DNA of 39,944 nt from JANWHF01 sp036276235 (GCA_036276235.1 DATBDZ010000248.1:1-39944), one strand, 5' to 3'. Counted from the first letter of the stretch, positions 7,944 to 15,882 are shown. Numbers and translations: made by a program. Notes: generated from the letters alone by a model not told the origin.

Positions 7944-8888
7944 ATGCTGACCTGCACGATAATGGTGCTGAACTGGAACGGCGAGAAATGGCTCCAAAGG
8001 TGCCTGCCGTCCGTCACCGAGGCCGCTCGTTCGGTGCAAGCGGCCGTAATGATTGTCGACAACGGCAGCTCGGATGAGAGCGAGAACCTCTGCCGGGCGA
8101 AGTTTCCGTCTGTTGCATTTAGCCGCCACGAGAATCGGTTTCTCGCCTCTTACAACGAAGCGGCCGCTGTTTCGGCAAGCGATATCTTGGTCTTCCTCAA
8201 CAATGATATAGTTGTCGATCGCAACTTCCTGCTCCCACTATTGGACCACTTCCGGGGGCCGCGCGAAGTCTTTGCGGTTGCCCCGAAGGTCCTCTCCTTC
8301 CCGGTCGCACCCGACTCCCAAGTCGAAATGGAGGCGGAATCGTTATTATGGACAAGGGGCATGCTGCGGGGGAGGCCCTTCACCGCCAACGGGCCCGCGC
8401 TAACGCGGTTCTGCCTCGGCGGCGCGATGGCGTGCAGGCGTGATCGGTTCCTTGAGCTTGGTGGGTTTGATGAATTATATCTTCCGGGCTATCACGAGGA
8501 CGTTGATATTTGTTGGCGCGCGTGGAAGCGCGGCTGGGCGTGTATCTACGAGCCTCGCTCGGTTGTCTACCACGCTGGCCACGGTTCAATTGAGCAGTCC
8601 CGGCGTATGACCGCTATCAAGTTGCGCAACGAGTTCCTCTTTCACTGGAAGAACCTCGATTCCGCCCGATTTGCGCTCGCACACATAGGCAATCTTCCGT
8701 TACGCCTCGCGGCGGCGGCCATCAGGCGCGACATGTGCCGCATTAAGGGATTTTTTTACGCAGTGGCCAAGGTGCCCGAAATGTGGGCGGCTCGCCGCAA
8801 GATTAGGGGCGTCGCCGTGGTATGCGACGCTGACTGCGTTAAGCAGATCAATGGAGCCTATGTCGAAGGGGCGAATAACAATGTCTAA
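7944..8888 (+). CDS. GT2-family glycosyltransferase (rhamnosyltransferase-like)
   Basis: This 314-residue GT-A enzyme contains the nucleotide-binding start TIMVLNWNGEKWLQRCLPS (residues 5-23), IVDNGSSDES, the metal-binding aspartates in LVFLNNDIVVD (about residues 84-94), and the acceptor-side signature GYHEDVDICWRAWKRGW (about 190-206). This arrangement is typical of WbbL-like rhamnosyltransferases and related inverting GT2 enzymes. It has no membrane segment and would act on the cytosolic side on lipid-linked acceptors. No strong ribosome-binding site precedes the ATG. It overlaps the next methyltransferase gene by 8 nt. Rhamnose as donor is only a family-based guess. Confidence 0.85.
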   Translation: MLTCTIMVLNWNGEKWLQRCLPSVTEAARSVQAAVMIVDNGSSDESENLCRAKFPSVAFSRHENRFLASYNEAAAVSASDILVFLNNDIVVDRNFLLPLLDHFRGPREVFAVAPKVLSFPVAPDSQVEMEAESLLWTRGMLRGRPFTANGPALTRFCLGGAMACRRDRFLELGGFDELYLPGYHEDVDICWRAWKRGWACIYEPRSVVYHAGHGSIEQSRRMTAIKLRNEFLFHWKNLDSARFALAHIGNLPLRLAAAAIRRDMCRIKGFFYAVAKVPEMWAARRKIRGVAVVCDADCVKQINGAYVEGANNNV

Positions 8889-9645
8889 AAGAGCCGAAGC
8901 GGCCGTTGAAGGTCGTGTGGGCCATTACGCCGAGCGTATCGCTATCGAGGGCACCGACCGTTATCAGATCCGCCTGCACTTGGAACGATACCGCTTCGCC
9001 GCCCGGTACGTCGACGATCAGGTTGTGCTAGATGTTGCTTGCGGCGAAGGCTACGGCTCAGACATACTCCACCGTGCAGGCGCGTTGCGAACGGTTGGAT
9101 TAGACATTAGTCAGGCTGCTGTCGCGCACGCGACCGACCGATACGGGAAACCGCAGCTAGTGTTCATGCATGGAGATGCCCAAAAGCTCCCGTTTAGCCC
9201 GCGATCGTTCGGTGCGGTCGTCTCGTTCGAGACAGTTGAGCACGTCCCGGACTACCTGAGCTATCTGCGCGAGGTCCGGCGTGTTCTTAGCCCCGGTGGC
9301 GTCTATCTCGTAAGCACGCCAAATCGCCTCCGCGAATCGCCGGGCTGCGGTCCGAACGACCCCGTCCCAAATCCGCACCATGTTCGTGAGTTCACGCGAG
9401 AGGAGTTGCTCCCCATCCTCGGCAGCATGTTCAAAATCGAGGGCTTATACGGCCAGGGCCTGCTCCACCCGCTTTGGACACCGGTCAGGCTGATCGAGGG
9501 GTCCCGAGCAGTACGGAGGGCTCTGCACCGAATAAAGCTGTCGCGCTACCCCATCGGCCACATCGGGACGCGCGGCGTGAGACCTTGGTCGGGGCGCTAC
9601 CGGGACCCCGCCTTCTTCATCGTCGTCTGTCGCGCGCCGGATTAG
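8881..9645 (+). CDS. Class I SAM-dependent methyltransferase
   Basis: The 254-residue protein carries motif I VLDVACGEGYGSDIL (about residues 46-60), motif II TVGLDISQAAVAHA, FMHGDAQKLPFSPRSFGAVVS, then VEHVPDYLSYLREVRRVLSPGG. The carboxyl part has PNPHHVREFTREEL, as in glycan-locus methyltransferases. It probably methylates a sugar hydroxyl or a related group on the growing glycan, by context. The ATG at 8881 is chosen over one at 8851 because AAGGGG lies 9 nt upstream. It overlaps the GT2 stop codon, so the two are translated from one message. It converges with the minus-strand GT4 gene with only 4 nt between stop codons. Confidence 0.82.
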   Translation: MSKRAEAAVEGRVGHYAERIAIEGTDRYQIRLHLERYRFAARYVDDQVVLDVACGEGYGSDILHRAGALRTVGLDISQAAVAHATDRYGKPQLVFMHGDAQKLPFSPRSFGAVVSFETVEHVPDYLSYLREVRRVLSPGGVYLVSTPNRLRESPGCGPNDPVPNPHHVREFTREELLPILGSMFKIEGLYGQGLLHPLWTPVRLIEGSRAVRRALHRIKLSRYPIGHIGTRGVRPWSGRYRDPAFFIVVCRAPD

Positions 9646-9649
9646 GCCT

Positions 9650-10816
9650 CTATCGGCTTAGCGTTCGGCGCGTCGCTCGGTGCTCGGCGAGCGCCGCCAT
9701 CATTCGCTCGGCTATTCGAGGCCAGGCAAACTCTCGTTTGTAAAACGCCGATGCGCCGTTGCCGATCCGGGAACGCAATTCCTTGTCAGAAACCAACCGC
9801 GTCACCAGCGACCCGTACTCGTCCAGTGAATTCGCGTCCGCCAGCATGATCGATCGGCCATGTTCCGTAGCGAGAACATCGTCGGTGGCCCACCCCCGTG
9901 TTGCAACGGTTGGCAGCCCATGCTGCAGCGCCGCCATCATGGAGCCGCGCCGCGTTGAAACGCCGTCGCTAAACGGGGACAGAAATACGTCGACTACTTG
10001 GAGGTGACGCGAAACCTGGTCGCTCGGTAGGCACCCCATATTCCTTTCCGCGACACCAGCCATTAGATTGAGTCCCATAGCGGATGCCAAGGCGGCACCA
10101 TCCGCTCCAATGTAAAGCAGCGTCTTCTTGCCCGGGATATGCCGTAGCGCGCCAGTCGCCGCATTGATCCAAGGCCCGTTACGAGCGGCGGAAACAGACC
10201 CGAATACGCCGAGCATCAGCTCCTGTGGAAAGATATTGAGCGACCGCCGCATCTCCTCGCGATTGACCGGGACCCTCGTGATATTTGACCCCACTGGAAG
10301 GTGGAGCACCTGCTTGCCGGGGAACCATCCCGCATACTTCCGTACCCACGGCTCGATAGAGAAGAAAACAACGTTAGCCGCACGGCCGAGCAGCTTGAAT
10401 TGCCGGCGCTGCCACTGGCGCATTATCTTGAACTTCCAGCTAATCGGAGGGACAAAGTCCTCATGGAACATGACCGCCAGCCGGCAGCTAGGGTTATTCC
10501 GCAGCACTCGCAGGAGCGTCGATGGGAGATAAGGGTTTAGCCCCCATCGTCCGTAGCTGAACTGATTGAATTGCAGGACAATCCAATCAGGTGAATCCGC
10601 GGTAACGATTCTCTCGATTGCCTTCACGCTACGCCGGCGGCGCGGGTCAAACGCCTGAACAACTCTCACACTCGGAATTGGGTCATAATCGGCGCCTGTC
10701 GCGGTTAGCACGGTCACGGTAGCGGACTGCCCGATTTCTGCCGCGAGGAGCGCGCTGTAACTCCCAATGCCGTCCACCGTCGGCGGTAGTGCCGGCGCGA
10801 TGATGTGGAGTTTCAT
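9650..10816 (-). CDS. GT4-family glycosyltransferase, paralogue of the one at 27219
   Basis: This 388-residue GT-B protein starts MKLHIIAPALPPTVDGIGSY and shares long blocks with the gene at 27219-28355: VLQFNQFSYGRWGLNP, CRLAVMFHEDFV, HLPVGSNI, DGVSTRRGSMMA and RGWATDD. More than half of the residues look identical by eye. The C-terminal donor half has VDVFLSPFSDGVSTRRG in place of a classic EX7E motif. It is the only minus-strand gene of 7-14 kb and so has its own transcription. An in-frame ATG lies 15 nt upstream; MKLH matches the paralogue's start. A possible promoter is TTGCGG, 17 nt, CAGAAT on the minus strand just upstream. The sugar is unknown. Confidence 0.85.
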   Translation of the reverse strand: MKLHIIAPALPPTVDGIGSYSALLAAEIGQSATVTVLTATGADYDPIPSVRVVQAFDPRRRRSVKAIERIVTADSPDWIVLQFNQFSYGRWGLNPYLPSTLLRVLRNNPSCRLAVMFHEDFVPPISWKFKIMRQWQRRQFKLLGRAANVVFFSIEPWVRKYAGWFPGKQVLHLPVGSNITRVPVNREEMRRSLNIFPQELMLGVFGSVSAARNGPWINAATGALRHIPGKKTLLYIGADGAALASAMGLNLMAGVAERNMGCLPSDQVSRHLQVVDVFLSPFSDGVSTRRGSMMAALQHGLPTVATRGWATDDVLATEHGRSIMLADANSLDEYGSLVTRLVSDKELRSRIGNGASAFYKREFAWPRIAERMMAALAEHRATRRTLSR

Positions 10817-10914
10817 GAGCCCGGTGTTCATTCAACGGATTCTGCGATAATCTGGTGTCAGCCGCAATCCGAACACCGCCGACCCCTTTGCGCCGCGTCG
10901 TCGACCGGACTTGA

Positions 10915-10942
10915 TTGACGGCCTCGGCGCCGGCCGCATAAT
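10915..10942 (+). promoter_or_regulatory. Glycan-locus promoter 3 (TTGACG, 16 nt, CATAAT)
   Basis: TTGACG (10915-10920) and CATAAT (10937-10942) lie 16 nt apart, 123 nt before the hypothetical gene at 11066. It lies between divergent genes and points away from the GT4 gene. Confidence 0.7.
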
Positions 10943-11065
10943 GCGATGGGGATAGAGGCCGAGCAGAGCGTTCGGCGCCAATCACCGGCGTCGAATTAAA
11001 TAGGCAGCTCTTATGGAAATAGAGCCCATTGCCAGCGGCCGCCTGCGAATTCGCCTCGGAGGCTT

Positions 11066-11647
11066 ATGGACCGGAAAGATCCGCCGCCGCTGCTGAGCCG
11101 CATTTTCCGCGGCAAGTTTAAGTCTGGCACACCCATCTATGGGCCGCGGTGTGTATGCCTGCGCTGGCGGCTACGGACGAGCGTTAGGATTGACGTTTCG
11201 CCGATCGCGCGGCGTTTCGCACCACCGCCCCCGAGTCTGCATTCCCCCGCCGAACCGGAAAATCACGCCATCGAGACGTGGACGACGCGGCTTTGGCTTG
11301 AATACGCCATCGGAGACATTGCCGCCGGGCTCTTTATAGACGTGTTTGTGTCGCCGCAACCGGAGAAGGTGCGCGTTGCCTATATATTCGGGGCGGTCGC
11401 TGTGGGCGGTGGGGATCTGGTCTTCCCGGCCTACAGGGCAAGTTACATGCTTAAGGGTATAAGGATGGCAAGTGGCAGTCTGCTGCCGGCGGAGGAAACC
11501 GCAACATCGTGGGGGATGATGTCGATGACACTACCGGTGTTCGAGTTCGCGATGTCCGAGATGGCGTCGCACGGACCCTTCCCGATGGCGGCCGGCGCGA
11601 CGGTCAAACTCGATGAGAACGGCCGCGTGCGCACGCCGCCCGGTTGA
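11066..11647 (+). CDS. Hypothetical protein, expressed from its own glycan-type promoter
   Basis: I do not recognise this 193-residue protein. The N-terminal third is basic and proline-rich (RRFAPPPPSLHSPAEPEN). The middle is more hydrophobic, with LEYAIGDIAAGLFIDVFV and VAYIFGAVAVGGGDLVFPAY, perhaps two membrane-associated stretches, and the rest is soluble-looking (SGSLLPAEETATSWGMMSMT). GGAGG sits 3 nt before the ATG, which is closer than usual. A different frame opens at 11012 and closes within 30 codons, so the 5' end could contain a frameshift. The gene is monocistronic between promoters 3 and 4. Its having a member of the shared promoter family suggests it belongs to the glycan regulon. 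Confidence 0.55.
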   Translation: MDRKDPPPLLSRIFRGKFKSGTPIYGPRCVCLRWRLRTSVRIDVSPIARRFAPPPPSLHSPAEPENHAIETWTTRLWLEYAIGDIAAGLFIDVFVSPQPEKVRVAYIFGAVAVGGGDLVFPAYRASYMLKGIRMASGSLLPAEETATSWGMMSMTLPVFEFAMSEMASHGPFPMAAGATVKLDENGRVRTPPG

Positions 11648-11672
11648 CGGAAATCAAATTAGCGGTCATAAT
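11644..11672 (+). promoter_or_regulatory. Glycan-locus promoter 4 (TTGACG, 17 nt, CATAAT)
   Basis: TTGACG (11644-11649) and CATAAT (11667-11672) lie 17 nt apart, the only copy with 17 rather than 16. The TGA stop codon of the preceding gene overlaps the -35 box. The leader to the acyltransferase ATG is about 150 nt. Confidence 0.75.
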
Positions 11673-11752
11673 CCTGGTGGAATTCTGCCATTTGGCGGAG
11701 CGGGTTGATCCGGCTGGTCGTGTCTGGGGCGCCGGTCAGAGCAGTAGCCGCT

Positions 11753-11784
11753 AAATCTCGCAAAAACTACCGATCTTGAGTCGA
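11753..11784 (+). promoter_or_regulatory. Conserved leader element, acyltransferase copy
   Basis: This 32-nt block aligns without gaps to 13175-13206 and 15812-15843. It matches the latter at about 23 of 32 positions by eye, with most differences being transitions. The core reads CCGATnTTGA followed by TCGA or CCGA. In all three cases it lies 39-40 nt before the start codon and downstream of a TTGACG/CATAAT promoter. Confidence 0.5.
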
Positions 11785-11823
11785 GGGGCTTTCCAAAACG
11801 AGCTGCCGAGGATTCTGCGTATC

Positions 11824-13056
11824 ATGTCAACTTCTGACAGCGCTGTCTGCGATCTGGTCCCGCCGCAGACCCGCGCGCGCCCGCACATCGGATATCTCGA
11901 CGGTATCCGTGGCCTTGCGGCACTTTACGTCCTCATCAGCCATGTCCAGGGATGCGCATTTCAGTTGGTGACGGCGAACGGACTGTTGATGCGAATCGCC
12001 GGAACGCTCGACTATGCAGTCCTGGGATTCGGCCACTTTGCGGTGGATGTGTTCATCGTTTTGTCCGGCTATTGCCTGATGCTTCCGGTCGCCGCTCGCC
12101 CGCAAGGCACGCTGAGCGGTGGCTTTTGGGGTTTCTTCAAACGTCGCTTCCGCCGCATTGTTCCACCCTACCTTGCCGCCCTTTTTGTAAGCATCGTCGT
12201 CAACTACGTCACGCCGCCGAGCGGCACATTACCGAGCGGCGCCGAATTGCTGTCGCATCTGCTGTTGGTCCACAATCTCGGGCCGTGGCACCATGCCATC
12301 AACGGGCCCATGTGGAGCGTGGCGGTCGAGTGGCAAATCTATTTTGTGTTTGCATTGTTGCTGCTTCCAGTCTGGCGGCGTTTTGGAGCGGCGGCATCGA
12401 TTCTTTTTGGATTTACCGTCGGGCTGTTGCCGCATTTTCTTCTGGCCAGCTCGATGAATTGGGACTGGTCATGCCCTTGGTACATCGGGCTGTTCGCGCT
12501 GGGGATGTGCGCGGCGGCGGGACAGGGGAAGAGGCGATCGGACCGGGCGTCGTCGCGACCGATTCCCTGGGGCCTGGCAGCTTTGGCGGCACTTTCGGCC
12601 GCGCTGGGGATGTACTTTTTCCTCCGCGCTGGCTGGGAGCACGTGCACTGGATGCAGCCGATGCGGCGCGTACTCAAGAGCTCGCCTTGGCTGCCTGACG
12701 TGGCGATCGGGGTTTCTGCGACAAGTTTGCTTCTTTATCTGGCCGCGCCCGCGAACCACTCGAATCGCCTGCGAAGCTTCCTCGAGCACCGCCTGATCGA
12801 GCGGCTTGCGCTCATGTCATATAGCCTCTATCTGATCCATCTGCCGTTCGTCTATTTGGTGTACATACTGGTGAAAAGGGCTGCCATGCCGCAACTCGTC
12901 GGGTATGTGCTTCAGATAGTTGTTGGTCTGCCGGTGGGCCTGCTGGCGGGCTGGATGCTTTATCAGACGGTCGAGCGGCGTTTCCAGTCCAGACCGGCTG
13001 CACGCCCAGCGTTGCCGCTCGAAGTTCCAGGCTCTCAATTGGCGGCAGTGTCATAA
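11824..13056 (+). CDS. Acyltransferase 3 family membrane protein (OafA-like)
   Basis: The 410-residue product has the family motifs LDGIRGLAALYVLISHVQG with the catalytic-type His, GHFAVDVFIVLSGYCLMLP, KRRFRRIVPPYLAALF, GPMWSVAVEWQIYFVFALLLLP and ALMSYSLYLIHLPF. About ten membrane helices are predicted. It should transfer an acyl group, often acetyl, to a glycan across the inner membrane. It is a close paralogue of the genes at 20245 and 23734. The ATG at 11824 fits the short N-termini of these paralogues better than a TTG at 11776. The gene sits alone between promoters 4 and 5, so it can be regulated separately from the neighbouring units. Confidence 0.87.
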   Translation: MSTSDSAVCDLVPPQTRARPHIGYLDGIRGLAALYVLISHVQGCAFQLVTANGLLMRIAGTLDYAVLGFGHFAVDVFIVLSGYCLMLPVAARPQGTLSGGFWGFFKRRFRRIVPPYLAALFVSIVVNYVTPPSGTLPSGAELLSHLLLVHNLGPWHHAINGPMWSVAVEWQIYFVFALLLLPVWRRFGAAASILFGFTVGLLPHFLLASSMNWDWSCPWYIGLFALGMCAAAGQGKRRSDRASSRPIPWGLAALAALSAALGMYFFLRAGWEHVHWMQPMRRVLKSSPWLPDVAIGVSATSLLLYLAAPANHSNRLRSFLEHRLIERLALMSYSLYLIHLPFVYLVYILVKRAAMPQLVGYVLQIVVGLPVGLLAGWMLYQTVERRFQSRPAARPALPLEVPGSQLAAVS

Positions 13057-13067
13057 ATTGGTGCCGG

Positions 13068-13095
13068 TTGACGAAGCCAATTCAGAGGTCATAAT
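13068..13095 (+). promoter_or_regulatory. Glycan-locus promoter 5 (TTGACG, 16 nt, CATAAT)
   Basis: TTGACG (13068-13073) and CATAAT (13090-13095) lie 16 nt apart, starting 11 nt after the acyltransferase stop codon. It drives the first Wzt gene with a leader of about 145 nt. Confidence 0.78.
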
Positions 13096-13115
13096 CCGGC
13101 GAGGATCGCGCCGTG

Positions 13116-13246
13116 AGGGCAACGGGCTGGTTGGCCGGACGAGTGATGGGGATCGGCTGACCGATTTAACCGGCAAATCCGGTGTAAGCTGTCGATATTG
13201 AACCGACCGCATTTTGGCCGCGTAGGGCCCTAAGGGTCTGATTGTC
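13116..13246 (+). promoter_or_regulatory. Conserved 5' leader of the first Wzt gene
   Basis: The 131 nt before the ATG align with the 131 nt before the second Wzt gene (15752-15882), with one compensated single-base indel and roughly three-quarters identity by eye. Shared elements are a GC hairpin (GGGCTGGT...), GATTT-7 nt-AAATC (13163-13179) and the CGATATTGAACCGAC block. The last 15 nt (AAGGGTCTGATTGTC) are nearly identical in the two copies. It could be a cis-regulatory RNA, a regulator-binding region or simply duplicated DNA. Confidence 0.5.
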
Positions 13247-14524
13247 ATGTCGTCTTCCGACGTAGCTATCGCCATCCGAGGCATATCGAAGGCCTACAGA
13301 ATTGCCCACGGCGCTCAGAAGCACTACACCCTTGCCGAGGCGGCCCTCGCGCGACTTAAGAACCCGTTCGAGCGCCCCTCAATCGAAACATTCTGGGCTC
13401 TGAAGGATGTGTCGTTCGATGTGAAGCGCGGCGACGTGGTAGGGATCATCGGTCGCAACGGCGCCGGGAAAAGCACGCTGCTGAAGATCCTCAGCCGCAT
13501 CACCGAGCCGACCGCCGGCGAGGTTGATCTGTATGGCCGCGTCGGCAGTCTGCTTGAGGTCGGCACCGGCTTTCATGCGGAGTTGACCGGCCGCGAAAAT
13601 ATCTTCATCAACGGCGCGATGCTCGGCATGCGAAAATCCGAGATTCGTGCCCAGTTCGACTCCATCGTCGACTTCAGCGGCGTCGAGAAGTTTCTCGACA
13701 CGCCCGTCAAGCGTTATAGCAGCGGAATGTATGTGCGGCTGGCCTTTGCCGTCGCCGCGCACCTCACTCCGGACATTCTGATTGTTGATGAAGTGCTAGC
13801 CGTCGGCGACGCGGCCTTTCAACAAAAGTGCATCGGGAAGATGTCTGAAGTTGCGCGAGGCGGACGTACCGTTCTCTTTGTCAGCCATAGCATGGCCGCC
13901 GTCAGCAATTTGTGCACGGTCGGCGTGGTTCTGGATTCCGGCCGCGTCGCGAAGATCGCCGAAACTTCCGTGGCGATCGCCCACTACAACGCTTCCGCGC
14001 GTGTGACCGCCGGCACAAATGGTGACGTCAGTTCCTTCCGCCCCTCCTGGGCGCGGCCGGTCATCAGGTCGGTGCGGCTGATAGACGAAAATGGAGAGAC
14101 GGCCTCCCATATCCCGCTTGATTCGGATCTGACTGTTGAGATGGTTTTTGATACCGGCCCCGGCGCTCCGCTAAAGAACCCGGTGATGGGCCTTGTCGTC
14201 AATCACCTCACCTACGGGTCCGTCGGTGGCGTAAACATGATGATGACCGGCCCGGGACGCGCGCGGGCCGATGGCCCGGTAGCGCGAGCCAGGATGCAAT
14301 GCGTGCTTCGTCGGCCGCGGCTGGTTCCCGGATCGTACCATTTGGACATCTGGCTCACCGATGGACACGAACGTGTCGATATGCTCGCCGGCTATCCCCG
14401 GTTTGAGATCGAAGCGGCGGACGTCTACGGAACCGGCCAGGCACCCCGGTCGGACTTGGGAGCGACGTATTTCGAACCCGAGTGGACGATGGAAACTGTT
14501 TCAGAGATGGTACCAAGCCCTTAA
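13247..14524 (+). CDS. wzt: Wzt-type polysaccharide ABC transporter ATPase, copy 1
   Basis: This 425-residue protein has an N-terminal ABC ATPase with Walker A GRNGAGKS (residues 69-76), the family motif VGSLLEVGTGFHAELTGREN, signature YSSGM (about 158-162) and Walker B ILIVDEVLAVGD (about 176-187). After about residue 240 comes a beta-rich C-terminal domain like Wzt_C, which in O-antigen exporters recognises the finished glycan (VMGLVVNHLTYGS, LVPGSYHLDIWLTDGHE). It should power export of a lipid-linked polysaccharide with a Wzm permease. No permease gene lies in this window. It is monocistronic and converges with the methyltransferase on the minus strand, 2 nt apart. The paralogue at 15883 has a divergent C-terminal domain, suggesting a different glycan cap or form. 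Confidence 0.88.
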   Translation: MSSSDVAIAIRGISKAYRIAHGAQKHYTLAEAALARLKNPFERPSIETFWALKDVSFDVKRGDVVGIIGRNGAGKSTLLKILSRITEPTAGEVDLYGRVGSLLEVGTGFHAELTGRENIFINGAMLGMRKSEIRAQFDSIVDFSGVEKFLDTPVKRYSSGMYVRLAFAVAAHLTPDILIVDEVLAVGDAAFQQKCIGKMSEVARGGRTVLFVSHSMAAVSNLCTVGVVLDSGRVAKIAETSVAIAHYNASARVTAGTNGDVSSFRPSWARPVIRSVRLIDENGETASHIPLDSDLTVEMVFDTGPGAPLKNPVMGLVVNHLTYGSVGGVNMMMTGPGRARADGPVARARMQCVLRRPRLVPGSYHLDIWLTDGHERVDMLAGYPRFEIEAADVYGTGQAPRSDLGATYFEPEWTMETVSEMVPSP

Positions 14525-14526
14525 AA

Positions 14527-15243
14527 TCAATACGGGTCGCATGCGTCCGTATGCCCAAGAGCCCGCTGGATGCCCGTCCAGCCCCTGCGTCGGGAAACCT
14601 TTACCAGCAAGTTCCTCGCAAAATAGGGTAATCTTGCGGCCATGCGACCCATGCTGGCGGCCGACTCGATCATCGAGAGGTCCTTGCGCGTAAAGACCAC
14701 GAGACTCCGAACGCTCGTGGTGTACCTGAATCTTCGGTTGAGCAAGTGGCGACGCAAGATTGCTTTGGTCACGCCGACAGACGAGAAGCCGTCGTGAATG
14801 CAGACAGCGCCGCCCGTCGCCACAAGCGGCTCCCATCCATCGATGTCGATCAGGACGGATGGCAGGTCGTGGGCGCCATCAATATAACATAGGCCTATCC
14901 TGCCGACATTAATTCGGGAAAGCGCCTGCTCGCTTGTGCCCCGAAAGACCTCCACCGAGTCAGCGACTCCCGCGCGCGCTAGATTGTCGCGAAAGATTGA
15001 CTCAGAAGACGCTCCGCCGCCCCACCGTGGATCAATGAACGGATCTATCGCAAAGACACGAGTGCCCTCCGGCGCAGCTTTGGCCAGCAGAATCGTCGAT
15101 CGCCCCCGGTGGCTGCCAATCTCAACGATGTTCGTAGCTGCCGGGATGCGACGAGCCGCATTAAATAGCTCCATCGCCTGTCCGCGAGACATCCATCCTT
15201 CGAGGCCGCAAACTGTTCTCCATACCTCGTCAAATTCGCTCAT
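14527..15243 (-). CDS. Class I SAM-dependent methyltransferase (Methyltransf_24/CmcI-like)
   Basis: The 238-residue protein has NIVEIGSHRGRSTILLAKAA (motif I, about residues 38-57), RVFAIDPFIDPRWGG and GLCYIDGAHDLPSVLIDIDGW, followed by GGAVCIHDGF. The YIDGAH...D pattern is typical of the Methyltransf_24 group, found in sugar O-methyltransferases and cephalosporin-hydroxylase-like proteins. A glycan-methylating role is inferred from position. AAGGTG lies 5 nt before the ATG at 15243, which is preferred over a start 42 nt upstream. It is on the minus strand between the two Wzt units, 95 nt after a small zinc-ribbon membrane protein gene that may share its message. Confidence 0.8.
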   Translation of the reverse strand: MSEFDEVWRTVCGLEGWMSRGQAMELFNAARRIPAATNIVEIGSHRGRSTILLAKAAPEGTRVFAIDPFIDPRWGGGASSESIFRDNLARAGVADSVEVFRGTSEQALSRINVGRIGLCYIDGAHDLPSVLIDIDGWEPLVATGGAVCIHDGFSSVGVTKAILRRHLLNRRFRYTTSVRSLVVFTRKDLSMIESAASMGRMAARLPYFARNLLVKVSRRRGWTGIQRALGHTDACDPY

Positions 15244-15338
15244 GTGCGCACCTTCAGTATCATCGACAAGTTGCCGCAGTTTCAACCCGCAGCAGTCTGC
15301 CTAGAGGCCGGCCAAGTGGACCGAGCGGGGGGTTTGAA

Positions 15339-15545
15339 TCACCACGCATCGTCGTGAAACTTCTTCGCTTGGCAGGAGGGGCAGAGCCAGTGCTCGTGAT
15401 ATCGGTCGCTCCGGAGGTTACCACATCCTTCGCAAGGGTGCCATTGCTGGTCGCGCAACCAGTCGCGATAGGCAAACCAAAGGACGGCTATGAGAGCGAG
15501 GATTGCCACTGCCGCGACCACATACGTGCCGTAATCGTCGGGCAT
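15339..15545 (-). CDS. Small membrane protein with a zinc ribbon
   Basis: This 68-residue protein has one N-terminal membrane segment (YVVAAVAILALIAVLWFAY, about residues 8-26) and a soluble tail with two Cys pairs, CEGCG (about 38-42) and CPSC (about 55-58), spaced as in a zinc ribbon. The -10 box TACAAT (15553-15558 on the minus strand) ends 7 nt before the ATG, with TAGGCA 17 nt further upstream, so the mRNA may be leaderless. It is too small for an enzyme. It may be a membrane adaptor or redox/metal sensor, but no function can be assigned. It lies upstream of the methyltransferase on the same strand. Confidence 0.65.
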   Translation of the reverse strand: MPDDYGTYVVAAVAILALIAVLWFAYRDWLRDQQWHPCEGCGNLRSDRYHEHWLCPSCQAKKFHDDAW

Positions 15546-15552
15546 GCGAGGT

Positions 15553-15581
15553 ATTGTACTGCCCGAGCGAATAAATGCCTA
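15553..15581 (-). promoter_or_regulatory. Promoter of the small zinc-ribbon gene, possibly leaderless
   Basis: On the minus strand TAGGCA and TACAAT are separated by 17 nt. The -10 box ends exactly 7 nt before the ATG, so transcription would begin at or next to the start codon. Confidence 0.45.
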
Positions 15582-15704
15582 TGTCGCGAAGCCCCTAGCA
15601 AATGTCTACGTTTTGGCGAAACGGTCGTGACAACGTTGCAAATGTATGTGATCGTTGGGGGCGGCGCGACCACGCACAGCCGACCCGCTTCGGTCATCCG
15701 GCGG

Positions 15705-15732
15705 TTGACGAATCTGTTTCTCAGCGCATAAT
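15705..15732 (+). promoter_or_regulatory. Glycan-locus promoter 6 (TTGACG, 16 nt, CATAAT)
   Basis: TTGACG (15705-15710) and CATAAT (15727-15732) lie 16 nt apart, 150 nt before the second Wzt gene. It probably drives a long unit from 15883 to 24942, since all genes there lie on the plus strand with small gaps. Confidence 0.78.
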
Positions 15733-15751
15733 GTGGTTAGCATTCACTGTC

Positions 15752-15882
15752 AGGGCAACGGGCTGGTCGCCCGGACGAAATCACGGGGATCAGCTGACCG
15801 ATTTGACCGGCAAATCCCATAAAAGTTGCCGATATTGAACCGACTGGATTTCGACGCGTAAGGCGCTGAGGGTCTGATTGTC
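15752..15882 (+). promoter_or_regulatory. Conserved 5' leader of the second Wzt gene
   Basis: This is the counterpart of 13116-13246 and has the same length. It contains the perfect short hairpin CGGGC-TGGTC-GCCCG (about 15759-15773), GATTT-7 nt-AAATC (15800-15816) and the 32-nt block at 15812-15843 that also occurs at 11753. In the other copy the first hairpin has one mismatched pair, so pairing there is only partly conserved. Confidence 0.5.
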
